Shown piece after piece: positions 18,202 to 26,362 of a DNA stretch of 64,000 bases; positions within the stretch are counted from its first letter, which is position 1, and each line of letters opens with the position of its first letter. The notes under the pieces are model-generated. The model was not told the DNA's origin, searched no databases, and saw only the letters and a list, made by a program, of their open reading frames with translations. Origin of the DNA: CAITWD01 sp963842065 (lineage in GTDB: Bacteria; Actinomycetota; Thermoleophilia; Miltoncostaeales; Miltoncostaeaceae). The position numbers were made by a program, and so were the translations under genes. The stretch lies in the NCBI GenBank assembly GCA_963842065.1, contig CAWJEW010000008.1, forward strand, positions 124,001 to 188,000. Direction: 5' to 3'.

Positions 18202-18538
18202 CGTCTGGCCTCCTTGCTAAACGAGTGCGTGGCGCGATCTAGACAGGTTGTCGGCGGCGACTCGTGGGGCCGATAACCCTTTCCGAAACACTTTGCGAAA
18301 AAATTCACAACTCGTGTCGGCTGACGCGATCTCGGCTGCGCGTCGCGTCGCGCCGACAGTCGCCGCGCCGCGGGAAATGGTGCTCGTCGGGAGGTGGCCG
18401 ATCACCTCTGCAACGCTCGACGGCTCTGTGCGCCACGCCGCGTGGCCGAAGCGCAACTCCAGGCTCGGGCTCCGATGGTCAACGCGGCCCGAATACGGTA
18501 AAGTCCACCACCGTGGTCGCCTAGCCGAGGGATGTTGC

Positions 18539-19147
18539 ATGACCGAGCAAGAGGGCATCTTCGATGCCCTGGCGAGCAGCGCCGACGGTCTGACGGTTTC
18601 GGAACTTGTCGGGCTTCTGGGCGCGTCCGACAGTCAGGTACGACGCCGGCTATCGGCGCTCGTCGCGGCGGGCGCGGTCACGACGCTGAAGGATGACCCG
18701 GCCGGCCCCGGGCGTCCGACGCTGCGGTTTCGCCTGTCGCCGACGACCAGCGGGTGGCCGGAGCTGGTGCGCATTTTGGTCGCCGTCGTCGCCGGGGACA
18801 GCGAGCATGAACAGGCCATGCTCGACCTGGCCCGGGAGCGCGGCGCGAACATGGCCACCGGCGAGTTCCCGCACGGGGTCGTCGACACGATGGCGCAGCT
18901 CGGATTCGCTCCGCGCGATCGCTCGTCGCGCCAGGACGCCAAGGAAGATGCGTACCGGCTGAGCTTTCAGAGCTGTCCGTTCCGCGACGCGGTGACCGCC
19001 GAGGGCGGCCGTACGGTGTGCACGCTGCACCGCGGGCTCATTGAGGGGATGACCGCGGCGCTCGGCGGCGAGCTCGATCATTTTGAGGTGCGTGACCCGA
19101 TCGTCGCAGGGTGCGAAGTGCGCTTGCGCGCGCTGCCTGCCGCCTAG
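18539..19147 (+). CDS. Winged-helix regulator with C-terminal cysteine cluster (SufR/ArsR-like)
   Basis: 202 residues. N-terminal winged HTH (ALASSADGLTVSELVGLLG, then SQVRRRLSALVAAGAVTTL). The C-terminal half carries spaced cysteines, in SFQSCPFRDAV, GRTVCTLHRG and VAGCEVRL, arranged as in SufR-type iron-sulfur-sensing repressors. The ATG 18539 replaces a longer frame whose first 97 codons are not regulator-like. TACGGT and TAAAGT boxes lie about 40 nt upstream. No suf genes are adjacent, so its target is unknown; redox or metal sensing is inference from the Cys pattern. Confidence 0.75.
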   Translation: MTEQEGIFDALASSADGLTVSELVGLLGASDSQVRRRLSALVAAGAVTTLKDDPAGPGRPTLRFRLSPTTSGWPELVRILVAVVAGDSEHEQAMLDLARERGANMATGEFPHGVVDTMAQLGFAPRDRSSRQDAKEDAYRLSFQSCPFRDAVTAEGGRTVCTLHRGLIEGMTAALGGELDHFEVRDPIVAGCEVRLRALPAA

Positions 19148-19564
19148 CGGCGGGCGTCGGTCGGCGCACACGGGGCGCCCGTGCACAGCGGGGGTGGGCG
19201 CGGGGGGCGTGGTGCGGTCGGACACCTGCCGATCACACCCCGGCGTTCTCCGACGTCGAGCGATCGGTGGTGTCGCCGGGGAGATGTGCCGTCAGGGGCA
19301 CAATGCCTCGTCTCCCGACGCGGGGCGGGGTCGCGCGTGAGCCCGACGATGCCGGCAGCTTGGCGGGGATCTGCGGCATCATCCGAGACCTGACCCTGGC
19401 CCTGGTCGTCACGGGCCGGTCGGCAAAGCTATCCGCGGTGCCGGGCGCCCAGATCCCGGCGGAGGTCCCCGACTCGCCGCCGCCGTCGAGGTCGCGACGT
19501 GGCGGCATCGCGGGTCACCGGCCCGCAGGGCGGACACGCATGACGGGCGTCCGGCGCGTCGCGC
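19148..19564. other. 417 bp without a recognised gene
   Basis: Between the regulator and the convergent exported protein. Frames on both strands are rich in Arg/Gly/Pro and show no domain. No hairpin or promoter could be supported. Confidence 0.4.
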
Positions 19565-20227
19565 TTAGCGGCGCACCCAGCTGTCGGTGGCGGGGATCGC
19601 CGTCGGCGCATGGGCGTCGGTCCGCGCACCGATGCCGATCAGCTCGGGCATCGAGAAGTACGTCCCCTCGCAGGCGGCGGGCGCGGACATCTTCATGTAC
19701 GCGCCGTCCCGTATCGTGACGATGGCGGTCTCGTGCGCCCCAATGACCAGCGGTGTCGCCAGCGGCTGCACGGTTCCGACGGCGTGCGTCGATCCCGTCC
19801 ACACCACATCGGACGTGGTGGCCGAGCATCCGGCGCGCCGTGTCGTGCGCGCGCTGGAGGTGTATCCGGTCGCATAGGTCGTCTCACTCGGCAGGTCGAC
19901 GGCCGTCACTCGGACCGCGACGTCATTGCGGTTGGCGATCGCGACGGCGACGTCACCGCTCCCCCCCGGGTAGATGCCCTGCATGCCCGAGACGTGCGGC
20001 GCGGTGATCGCTACGGTGGCGCCGGGACCGACGTGGCCGGACGATCCGAAGCTCGGTGCCGGCGCGATCCCGGCGGCCCACGCAAGACCGCAGGTGGCAA
20101 TGGCGCCCACCACCATTCCGGTGAGGCCCGTCCCCCAACGGGCCTGTCCCCCATGCCGCTTGCCGGGATGGCGGTGAGCCACCAACGAAGCAGTCCAACG
20201 ATGCAGTGTGAATGATGAAGCGGTCAT
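19565..20227 (-). CDS. Exported protein, member 3 of the local family
   Basis: About 220 residues in one intact frame. Basic start (MTASSFTLHRW) and a hydrophobic helix (GMVVGAIATCGLAWAAG). Then the family motifs: IYPGGSGDVAVAIANRND, VTAVDLPSETTYATGYT, a Cys, VIGAHETAIVTIRDGAYMKM, APAACEGTYFSMPELIGIG and PATDSWVRR. The membrane-proximal NWxV-GSSG module of members 1 and 2 is replaced by PSFGSSGHVGPG. ATG 20227 is chosen; a GTG at 20275 adds 16 residues. Role unknown, probably surface-exposed. Confidence 0.68.
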   Translation of the reverse strand: MTASSFTLHRWTASLVAHRHPGKRHGGQARWGTGLTGMVVGAIATCGLAWAAGIAPAPSFGSSGHVGPGATVAITAPHVSGMQGIYPGGSGDVAVAIANRNDVAVRVTAVDLPSETTYATGYTSSARTTRRAGCSATTSDVVWTGSTHAVGTVQPLATPLVIGAHETAIVTIRDGAYMKMSAPAACEGTYFSMPELIGIGARTDAHAPTAIPATDSWVRR

Positions 20228-20670
20228 CAGTTCCACGAATCGAAAGGGCTGCCGGGGCCATTTAGTTTTCACCAAAAAACCCCAGCAAAACGTACACGAA
20301 GTCTGACTGCTGTGCCACCCGAGAACCGCAACGTGACGGGCAATCCGGCGCGCGGGGCGATGCTATAGCGCGGCCGGTGCGGTGTGACCGTCTGACGCGA
20401 AAGACTCGACCATCGGACGGTGCATCCCCCACGCACGTCTGGTGCGCGCCCAGCCCGTTCGGGTGCGCCGGGGCGCGATGCGCTCGCCGAGGCGCGTTCG
20501 GAACGCCGATCGGCCCCGGCCTCCGACGGCGTGGAGCGCACGCGGCGGACGACGGCTGCGGGTGTCAGGTGCGACGTCCGGGCACGGGCGGGGCATGTGA
20601 CCGAGTTATCCTGCGCACAGCAGTTGCTACGGACCACGATGTATCCCCGCGAGCCGCAAGGAGGAGTGCC
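20228..20670 (+). promoter_or_regulatory. Gene-free stretch with a probable cupin promoter
   Basis: A TATCCT -10-like box at 20607-20612 precedes the cupin ATG by about 58 nt. Position -35 is not clear. AAGGAGGAG directly upstream of the ATG is a strong ribosome site. The remainder has no recognised gene. Confidence 0.4.
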
Positions 20671-21102
20671 ATGGGTTTCCGGGTCCTCGCCGCCTCGGAT
20701 CAGAACTGGCAGGTCACCAATCCGCTCGGCGTGGTCAACGCGAACCTCACCCGTCAGTTGGGGTTCGACGGCATGGCGCTACGCGTGTGGCGTGTCGCTC
20801 CAGGACAGGCGATTCCCCGGCACCGACACGAGTATCAGACGGAGATCTACCTCCTGCTGAAGGGCGACGGCCGCATCCGCATCGACGAGACGCTTGTCCG
20901 TCTGTCGCCGCTGTCTGCGGTGCTCGTCGAACCCGAGTCGGTGCGTCAGGTCTTCAACGACACCGACCGCGACGCCGTGTGGCTCATCGCCGGAACTCCG
21001 CCCGAAGCATTTCCGCTCGCGGCCGAGGACCATGTGCGAATGCGCGATCGTCTGTACCCGGACGGCGTCGAGGCCCTTCCCCAGGAGCTCAGCGGCGGGT
21101 AA
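20671..21102 (+). CDS. Cupin-domain protein
   Basis: A 143-residue single-domain cupin. Motif 1 is HRHEYQTEIYLLLKGDGRIR, with His, His and Glu as metal ligands; motif 2 (LSPLSAVLVEPESVRQVFND) has Gln/Asn where the usual His stands, which is common in cupins of uncertain catalysis. ATG chosen by the AAGGAGGAG site; the upstream frame is not cupin-like. It stands alone and is followed by a hairpin. Confidence 0.82.
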   Translation: MGFRVLAASDQNWQVTNPLGVVNANLTRQLGFDGMALRVWRVAPGQAIPRHRHEYQTEIYLLLKGDGRIRIDETLVRLSPLSAVLVEPESVRQVFNDTDRDAVWLIAGTPPEAFPLAAEDHVRMRDRLYPDGVEALPQELSGG

Positions 21103-21121
21103 GCGCGTCGTCACCACCGGC

Positions 21122-21141
21122 CGCTCGCAGATGTGCGAGCG
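21122..21141 (+). terminator. Hairpin after cupin gene
   Basis: A perfect 8-bp stem (CGCTCGCA/TGCGAGCG) with a 4-nt loop, 20 nt after the stop. No U-tract, so termination is probable rather than certain. Confidence 0.45.
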
Positions 21142-21417
21142 AACGTGCGGGTCGGTGTTGGCGGGTGCGGCGGTGGCCGTACGGCGGACCGCTGCGCGGC
21201 CGTGTTCCCGCAACCGGGGCCTGGCCGCCCATCGCGGGACGGACCTCGGGCAGCTTCCGACGACCGGCACGGGCGACCGCGAGTTGCTCGCGATCCCGCG
21301 CTGTCGCGCCGGAGCCGGTTCGGGCCGACGCAGAGGGTGTAACGTCGGGCAGTGGCGGTGTCAATCGTCACGATGTCACCCACGAGGTTGCGACGAACGA
21401 TCAAACGAGAGGCCGAG
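21142..21417. other. Intergenic before small acidic protein
   Basis: No gene recognised. A GAGAGG element 8-13 nt before ATG 21418 can act as a ribosome site. Confidence 0.35.
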
Positions 21418-21570
21418 ATGAACGACCAGCAGAAGGACGAAGATCGCCGGAAGGAAGACGAACTCACCGAGGGACCGACGCCCGAGATCCGCAAGGCTGA
21501 AGGGCACGGCGACGAGGGCGAGGAAATCACCAAAGGCCCGACCCCCGAGGTCCGCGAAGCGGAAAAGTAG
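21418..21570 (+). CDS. 50-residue charged protein with tandem GPTPE-[IV]R-x-AE motif
   Basis: The ATG follows a purine-rich site. The protein is almost entirely charged: MNDQQKDEDRRKEDELTEGP, then TPEIRKAEGHGDEGEE, then ITKGPTPEVREAEK. The unit xxGPTPE(I/V)RxAE occurs twice, 23 residues apart. No hydrophobic segment and no Cys, so it is probably intrinsically disordered and cytoplasmic. A strong terminator 28 nt after the stop supports a separate small gene. No family recognised. Confidence 0.6.
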   Translation: MNDQQKDEDRRKEDELTEGPTPEIRKAEGHGDEGEEITKGPTPEVREAEK

Positions 21571-21598
21571 GAGCAGCAGGCTGCGCGTTGCCCTGTGT

Positions 21599-21628
21599 GT
21601 TGGTAGGGCGTCCCTGCGCCCTACCAAC
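21599..21628 (+). terminator. Strong rho-independent-type hairpin
   Basis: A perfect 12-bp inverted repeat (21599-21610 with 21617-21628, GTTGGTAGGGCG half) with a 6-nt loop, just after the small charged protein. An AACGATCT follows, not a U-run. Confidence 0.65.
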
Positions 21629-21834
21629 AACGATCTGCCCCAGGTCGAGTCGCCGACGTGTGAGCGCACGGGGCCGTCGTAGCGTCATGGGCGCCGCGAG
21701 ATGTGCCCGCGGTCAGCCGTTCGACCAACAGCGGTCGCCCCGAGGGCGGCAGGCGCCCACGCGGGTGCGACACGGGGTCTCCCAGGTGCGGATGGCTCCG
21801 ACACCTTCTCAGCAGGCGCGCGGTCTTGGCTCGG
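21629..21834. other. Intergenic, nothing seen
   Basis: About 200 bp between a terminator and the 3' end of the convergent deacetylase remnant; no coding or structural signal. Confidence 0.35.
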
Positions 21835-23311
21835 TCACGGCGCGGCGGCGTTCCTCGTCCGGCGGCGTCGGCGCCAGATGACCGCGACCACGGCGAGCAA
21901 CACGACGACGACCGTCCACAGAACGCAGTCGATTGCTCGCCGTAACGTTGGCAGCGGCGATGTTCTGGCCCTGGGAGATGCCGAAGCCATCGACGGTGAC
22001 TTGTCCGACCGCCGTGAGCCCGATGCCGAAGCTCATGCGCTCGTCTCCGGCCGGGGGGGGGTCCATGTGATCTGGCGCCATCCCGGGGCGGGCGCCGAAT
22101 ACGGGGAGCTCGCCCAATACCGCCACCCGGTCACCGTGTTCAAGTAGAACACGTCCAATCGGGCGGGCGCTGTCCCCGTGTACCACCCGCTCAGGTGACA
22201 GTCGTACCCGGGCTGCACCTGAATGGAGCAGGTTCCGATGTCCTGCGCGACGATCAGGTTGGCGTCGCCGGACGAATACTGGCTGACGGTGATCTGATCG
22301 GCCCACTGACCCGAGTGGGCGCTACGGACGCGCACGAAGGTGGCGTCGTTGGTGCCGAAGCGGTCCGCTTCCCAGCAGGTGTTCGCCTCACCGATCCCCG
22401 CCGCAAACCCGTGCTTCGTCGCGAACGGGCTCGCCGGCGTTTCGAGTGTTGGGTTGATGATGCTGGCACCGGATCGCGGCGCAGGTCCCGAAACGAGCGG
22501 GCGGCCATTTCCGCCGACGACTTGCTGGACGGTTTCAACCTGGACGCCATCGGCGTGCAGCTTTGAAGCCACGCGAGCAGCGTCGTGAAGGTCGTGGGGA
22601 TGACGGCAATCACGGAGCAGCCGTCGCAGTAATTGTGGAAGACGAAGGTGACCCATCCGCCACCGTGGTTGAGCGCTGCGGCGACTTGGTCCTCGCGTGT
22701 CGTGGCGGGCGTTGACGGTATGACCGTGACGCCCGTTCTCACCCCATACGGGTTGAGGGCGGAATCGACTCGGCGTATGCGCATGTGGTACCGCGATTCC
22801 CGTCGGAGAGCCCTTCGGTGAGTCTGCCGCTGTTGTAGCCGCAGGCCTGCACCATCGCGTCGATCGCCGGGTCCGTTTGAGAAAACGGGTACGCAAAGTC
22901 CGTTGGCGCCCGTCCGACGATTCCCGCCAGCGCGATTCGGTCATCACGGATCTGCCGCTTTGCCTCGGCGGGGTCGAGGCCCGGAAGGTGCAGGTCCTGC
23001 GCGGAATGGCCGCCAATTTCGTTTCCTGCGGCATACAGCGCTCGCACCTGCGCGTCGGTGAGACGTCCCGGCCGATTGAGCAGGCTGCTGTTGCGGTAGA
23101 AGGTGCCATGCATGCGGTATTGCTGCAGGATGGGAAACGCGGCGAACGACCCTTCAAAGCCATCGTCGAATGCGAGGGAGACGATCACTCAAGGCGGGGA
23201 GACGCCGCGTGCGTACGCCGGCCGTATCAACGCGGCCGCACCGAAGACCAGCAGCAGACACACCGCCGCGAGCACTCGAATCCGGGCGGAGGCCGTGCTG
23301 CGCGCGCTCAT
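21835..23311 (-). pseudogene. Membrane-anchored polysaccharide deacetylase, in-frame UGA plus frameshifts
   Basis: From the ATG at 23309-23311: a signal peptide (RIRVLAAVCLLLVFGAAAL), then ARGVSPP, then TGA, then in the same frame VIVSLAFDDGFEGSFAAFP, the NodB metal-Asp motif. GNEIGGHSAQDLHLPG supplies the metal His pair and RAPTDFAYPF follows. The frame changes near 22750 (GGGWVTFVFHNYCDGCS) and again near 22610 to a C-terminal beta-rich region (QYSSGDANLIVAQDIG, DVFYLNTVTGWRYW). A last shifted frame encodes LWTVVVVLLAVVAVIW and an Arg-rich tail, ending at a stop at 21835: a C-terminal membrane anchor. It would deacetylate an envelope glycan. One nonsense codon and three or more shifts indicate a decayed gene. 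Confidence 0.68.
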
Positions 23312-23639
23312 GCCGCGCGAGCTCCGACCAGCAACCCGTTGTGTGTGGCGCGACCGTCGCGCGTGAACGTTCATCGCGAGATCGACGGCGACGTGAGCCG
23401 AATCGCAGGGTGCTCGAGACAAATCAGGTTCGCAGGTCGATCGGTGTTGTCCCCGATGGTGGACCCCATCTCAAGCGACGCAGGCCCCCGGATCACCGCC
23501 TGCATCGAGCACGTCACGAACTCGCGGAGACCCGGCCGGATTCCGCCTCCGCGCCAGTATGAGGATCCACGCAGAACGCGTCGCGCCGGGCGGACGTGGG
23601 TAATGGTAATGGGTCTCAGTCTCGGTGTACACTTCCGAC
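23312..23639. other. Divergent intergenic region
   Basis: Separates the deacetylase remnant from the metal transporter operon. It contains a tandem TAATGG repeat (23601-23612) about 30 nt before the transporter start. No palindrome typical of Zur was found, so I do not call an operator. Confidence 0.35.
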
Positions 23640-24587
23640 ATGGTTGGTCCACCCCGGTCCTCGCCACGCAGCCTGTTCGCCACTGCGGGCGCCGTGCTTA
23701 CGCTGTCAGTGTTCCTTTCGGCCTGCGGGAGCAGTACGTCAGGAAGCTCGTCCACACCTGGCGTCATCAACGCGATCGGTGCCGAGAACGAGTACGCCAA
23801 CGTGCTTTCCCAGGTCGGTGGCAACTACGTCCACGTCGCCTCGATACTCAACAACCCCAACGCCGACCCGCACGCATTTGAGGCCAGTCCGAGCGTTGCA
23901 CAGGAGGTCAGCCAGGCCGAGCTGATCGTCCAGAACGGGGTCGGGTACGACACCTTTATGAATCAGATCGAGTCGGCGTCGCCGAATTCGCGCCGGAGGG
24001 TCATCGTGGTCCAGCATGTGCTGGGCCTTCCCGACAGCACGCCGAACCCACATCTTTGGTACGCCCCAACCACGATGCCCGCGGTCGCCAAGGTGATGGC
24101 CGCGGACCTGTCCGCGCTGGACCCGAGTCATGCGGCCTACTTCCAGGCGAGGCTCGGGTCGTTCGATGCGTCGCTCACGCCCTGGCTGCGTGCCATCGCC
24201 GCATTCAGGGTGGGCTATCCGGGCGTGGCAGTCGCGACGACCGAGCCGGTCGCCGACTACTTGCTCGAGGCGATGGGCATGACGAACCTGACGCCGTTCG
24301 TCTTCCAAGCCGACATCATGAACGGGGTGGACCCGGCTCCCGAGGACATCAGCCTGGAGAATGGCTTTTTCACCAAGCATCAGGTCAAGGTCTTCTGTTA
24401 CAACCAGCAAGTCGTCGATTCCCTTACGACGTCGATCCGCCAGACCGCCCAGTCCGCAGGCGTGCCGGTGGTCGGTGTCTACGAGACGATGCCAACGCCC
24501 GGCTACGACTACCAGACCTGGATGCTCGCCGAGGTTGCCGCGCTCGACGCTGCCGTGGCGCACGGGATCTCCACCGAGCACCTGTGA
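23640..24587 (+). CDS. Metal ABC transporter substrate-binding lipoprotein (ZnuA/cluster A-I)
   Basis: About 315 residues. N-terminal lipoprotein signal with lipobox LSAC, so anchored to the outer face of the membrane. Cluster A-I features: NPNADPHAFEASPSVAQEV (metal His), NGVGYDTFMNQI, NPHLWYAPTTMPAVAKVM (second His), AVATTEPVADYLLEAMG, PEDISLENGFFTKHQVKVF and a late YETMPTPGYDY. No His-rich loop is present. ATG 23640 gives the best signal peptide; GTG 23625 is possible. It captures Zn or Mn for the ATPase and two permeases that follow; its TGA overlaps the next ATG. Confidence 0.85.
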   Translation: MVGPPRSSPRSLFATAGAVLTLSVFLSACGSSTSGSSSTPGVINAIGAENEYANVLSQVGGNYVHVASILNNPNADPHAFEASPSVAQEVSQAELIVQNGVGYDTFMNQIESASPNSRRRVIVVQHVLGLPDSTPNPHLWYAPTTMPAVAKVMAADLSALDPSHAAYFQARLGSFDASLTPWLRAIAAFRVGYPGVAVATTEPVADYLLEAMGMTNLTPFVFQADIMNGVDPAPEDISLENGFFTKHQVKVFCYNQQVVDSLTTSIRQTAQSAGVPVVGVYETMPTPGYDYQTWMLAEVAALDAAVAHGISTEHL

Positions 24588-25423
24588 TGGCGCGAGTGAT
24601 GTTAACCGAGCGTGAGGTCCCCGTCCTCCAGGTCGAGGGCGTCAGCGTCGCGTTCTCAGGCCGGACCATCCTCGACGACGTCTCCTTTGAGATCCGCGCC
24701 GGTGAGTTCACCGGACTGATCGGGTCCAACGGCGTCGGAAAGACCACACTGCTTCGGGTGATCCTTGGCGTGCAGCGGCCTGGTTCGGGCCTCGTGCGTG
24801 TCCTTGGCGCGCCGTTGTCGCGACGCGCTCGCTCGCTGGGGTACGTCCCCCAGAAGGTGATCCTCGACCCCGACGTCCCGATGCGGGCACGCGACTTGGT
24901 AGCGCTGGGGATGGACGCCCACCGCTTTGGTGTCGGCCGACGCTCAAAGCAGCAGCGTGAGCTTGTCGCCGAGATGCTCCACGCCGTCGATGCCGACGCC
25001 TTTGCCGACAGCAGGGTCGGCAGCCTCTCTGGGGGCGAGCAGCAGCGTGTGCTGATCGCGCACGCGCTCATCAGTCGACCCAAGCTCCTGCTCCTCGATG
25101 AGCCGCTGGCGAACCTCGATCCGAAGAGCGTGCAGGAGATCGTTGGGCTGCTGCATCGCGTCGCCGCTGATCACCAGGTGGCGATTCTCTTGTCCGCGCA
25201 CGAGATGAATGCGCTGCTGCCGGTCATGGACCGGATCGTCTACCTGACGGGCGGTCGGGCGGCGAGTGGGACCACCGACGAAGTAGTCCGGCCCGAGGTG
25301 CTCAGCAAGCTCTACGGTCACCATGTCGACGTGCTCAAGCTTCATGGACGCGTGCTCGTGGTTGCCGAGCCGGGGGCCGCCACGGACGATATTCCCGACC
25401 ATCCGCCCTTGACGGTGGCCTGA
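24587..25423 (+). CDS. Metal ABC transporter ATPase (ZnuC-like)
   Basis: 278 residues with Walker A GSNGVGKTTLL, Q-loop GYVPQK, signature LSGGEQQRVLIAHAL, Walker B LLLLDEPLANLD and switch His in LLSAHEMN. The ATG overlaps the stop of the binding protein (TGATG). The C-terminal tail (YGHHVDVLKLHGRVLVV) resembles that of ZnuC/MntA-type ATPases. It energises the permease pair encoded next. Confidence 0.88.
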   Translation: MARVMLTEREVPVLQVEGVSVAFSGRTILDDVSFEIRAGEFTGLIGSNGVGKTTLLRVILGVQRPGSGLVRVLGAPLSRRARSLGYVPQKVILDPDVPMRARDLVALGMDAHRFGVGRRSKQQRELVAEMLHAVDADAFADSRVGSLSGGEQQRVLIAHALISRPKLLLLDEPLANLDPKSVQEIVGLLHRVAADHQVAILLSAHEMNALLPVMDRIVYLTGGRAASGTTDEVVRPEVLSKLYGHHVDVLKLHGRVLVVAEPGAATDDIPDHPPLTVA

Positions 25424-25429
25424 GCGCCC

Positions 25430-26362
25430 GTGCACCTTCTGCTGGAGCCCGGCTTCTTTGCGAGCGGCCCGGTCCACACCGCAGCTGTTCTGGGTGCGGT
25501 GGTCGCCGTCGTGTCGGCGATCGTCGGCGTCTTCACCGTGATGCGCAGCCAGTCCTTCGCCGGGCATGCGCTAACCGACGTCGCAACGACGGGCGGCTCG
25601 GGCGCGTTCCTGTTCGGGGTCGAGCCGCTCGTGGGCTTCATCGGCGGCAGCGTCATCGGCGCAGGCGCCATGGACCTGATCGGCGTCGAACGGGTCCGCA
25701 GCCGTGACCTCGCCACGGGCATCGTGCTCGGCGCGTCGACCGGCTTGGCGGCCCTGTTTCTGTATCTCGACGCGACGCAGAGCGCGACGACCGGAGCTAC
25801 CCAGCAGATTCTCTTCGGGTCGATCTTTACCGTCGATCCGTCCACGATCCCGCTGGTGGCTGTCTTCAGCGCAGTGACGCTTGCCGCGATCGCGGTGATC
25901 TATCGGCCACTGCTCTTGAGTTCGGTGAGCCCGGACATCGCGGCGGCGCGGGGGATACGGGTGCGTTTGGTGGGGCTGCTGTTCATGTTGGCGCTCGCCG
26001 TCGCCGTCGGGCTTTCCTCGATCGCCATCGGGTCGATCCTCTCGACCGCGCTGCTGATCGGCCCCGCGGCGACCGCGCTGCGCCTGACCCGGAGCGTGCG
26101 CGCCGCGATGGTTGTGGCGTGCGCTCTTGGGATCGCCACGACGTGGCTTGGGATTCTCCTTGCCTACGACAGCTTCTACTGGGATTCCTCGAGTCAGGGC
26201 CTGCCGGTGAGCTTCTTCATCGTCGGGATCTCCTTCACGCTCTATCTTCTGTCCGGGCTGCCGGTCATTCGCCGTCGGGTGGGCAGGCGCGACGACACAG
26301 CGCACCGGGATCTCGCAGCCGTGGGGCCCCATAGTGCGATTACGCGGCGGCAGGGACGCTGA
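25430..26362 (+). CDS. Metal ABC transporter permease 1 (ZnuB-like)
   Basis: 310 residues with about nine membrane segments of the ABC-3 family: GVFTVMRSQSFAGHALTDVA (conserved region after helix 2), ATGIVLGASTGLAALFLYL, RGIRVRLVGLLFMLALA and STALLIGPAATALRL. GTG start 7 nt after the ATPase gene. Its TGA overlaps the ATG of a second, different permease, so the transporter probably uses a heterodimer. Confidence 0.86.
   Translation: MHLLLEPGFFASGPVHTAAVLGAVVAVVSAIVGVFTVMRSQSFAGHALTDVATTGGSGAFLFGVEPLVGFIGGSVIGAGAMDLIGVERVRSRDLATGIVLGASTGLAALFLYLDATQSATTGATQQILFGSIFTVDPSTIPLVAVFSAVTLAAIAVIYRPLLLSSVSPDIAAARGIRVRLVGLLFMLALAVAVGLSSIAIGSILSTALLIGPAATALRLTRSVRAAMVVACALGIATTWLGILLAYDSFYWDSSSQGLPVSFFIVGISFTLYLLSGLPVIRRRVGRRDDTAHRDLAAVGPHSAITRRQGR

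Noticed and set aside
23601..23612. Zur operator before the metal transporter
   Set aside because: It is only a tandem TAATGG; the palindrome expected for Zur is missing.
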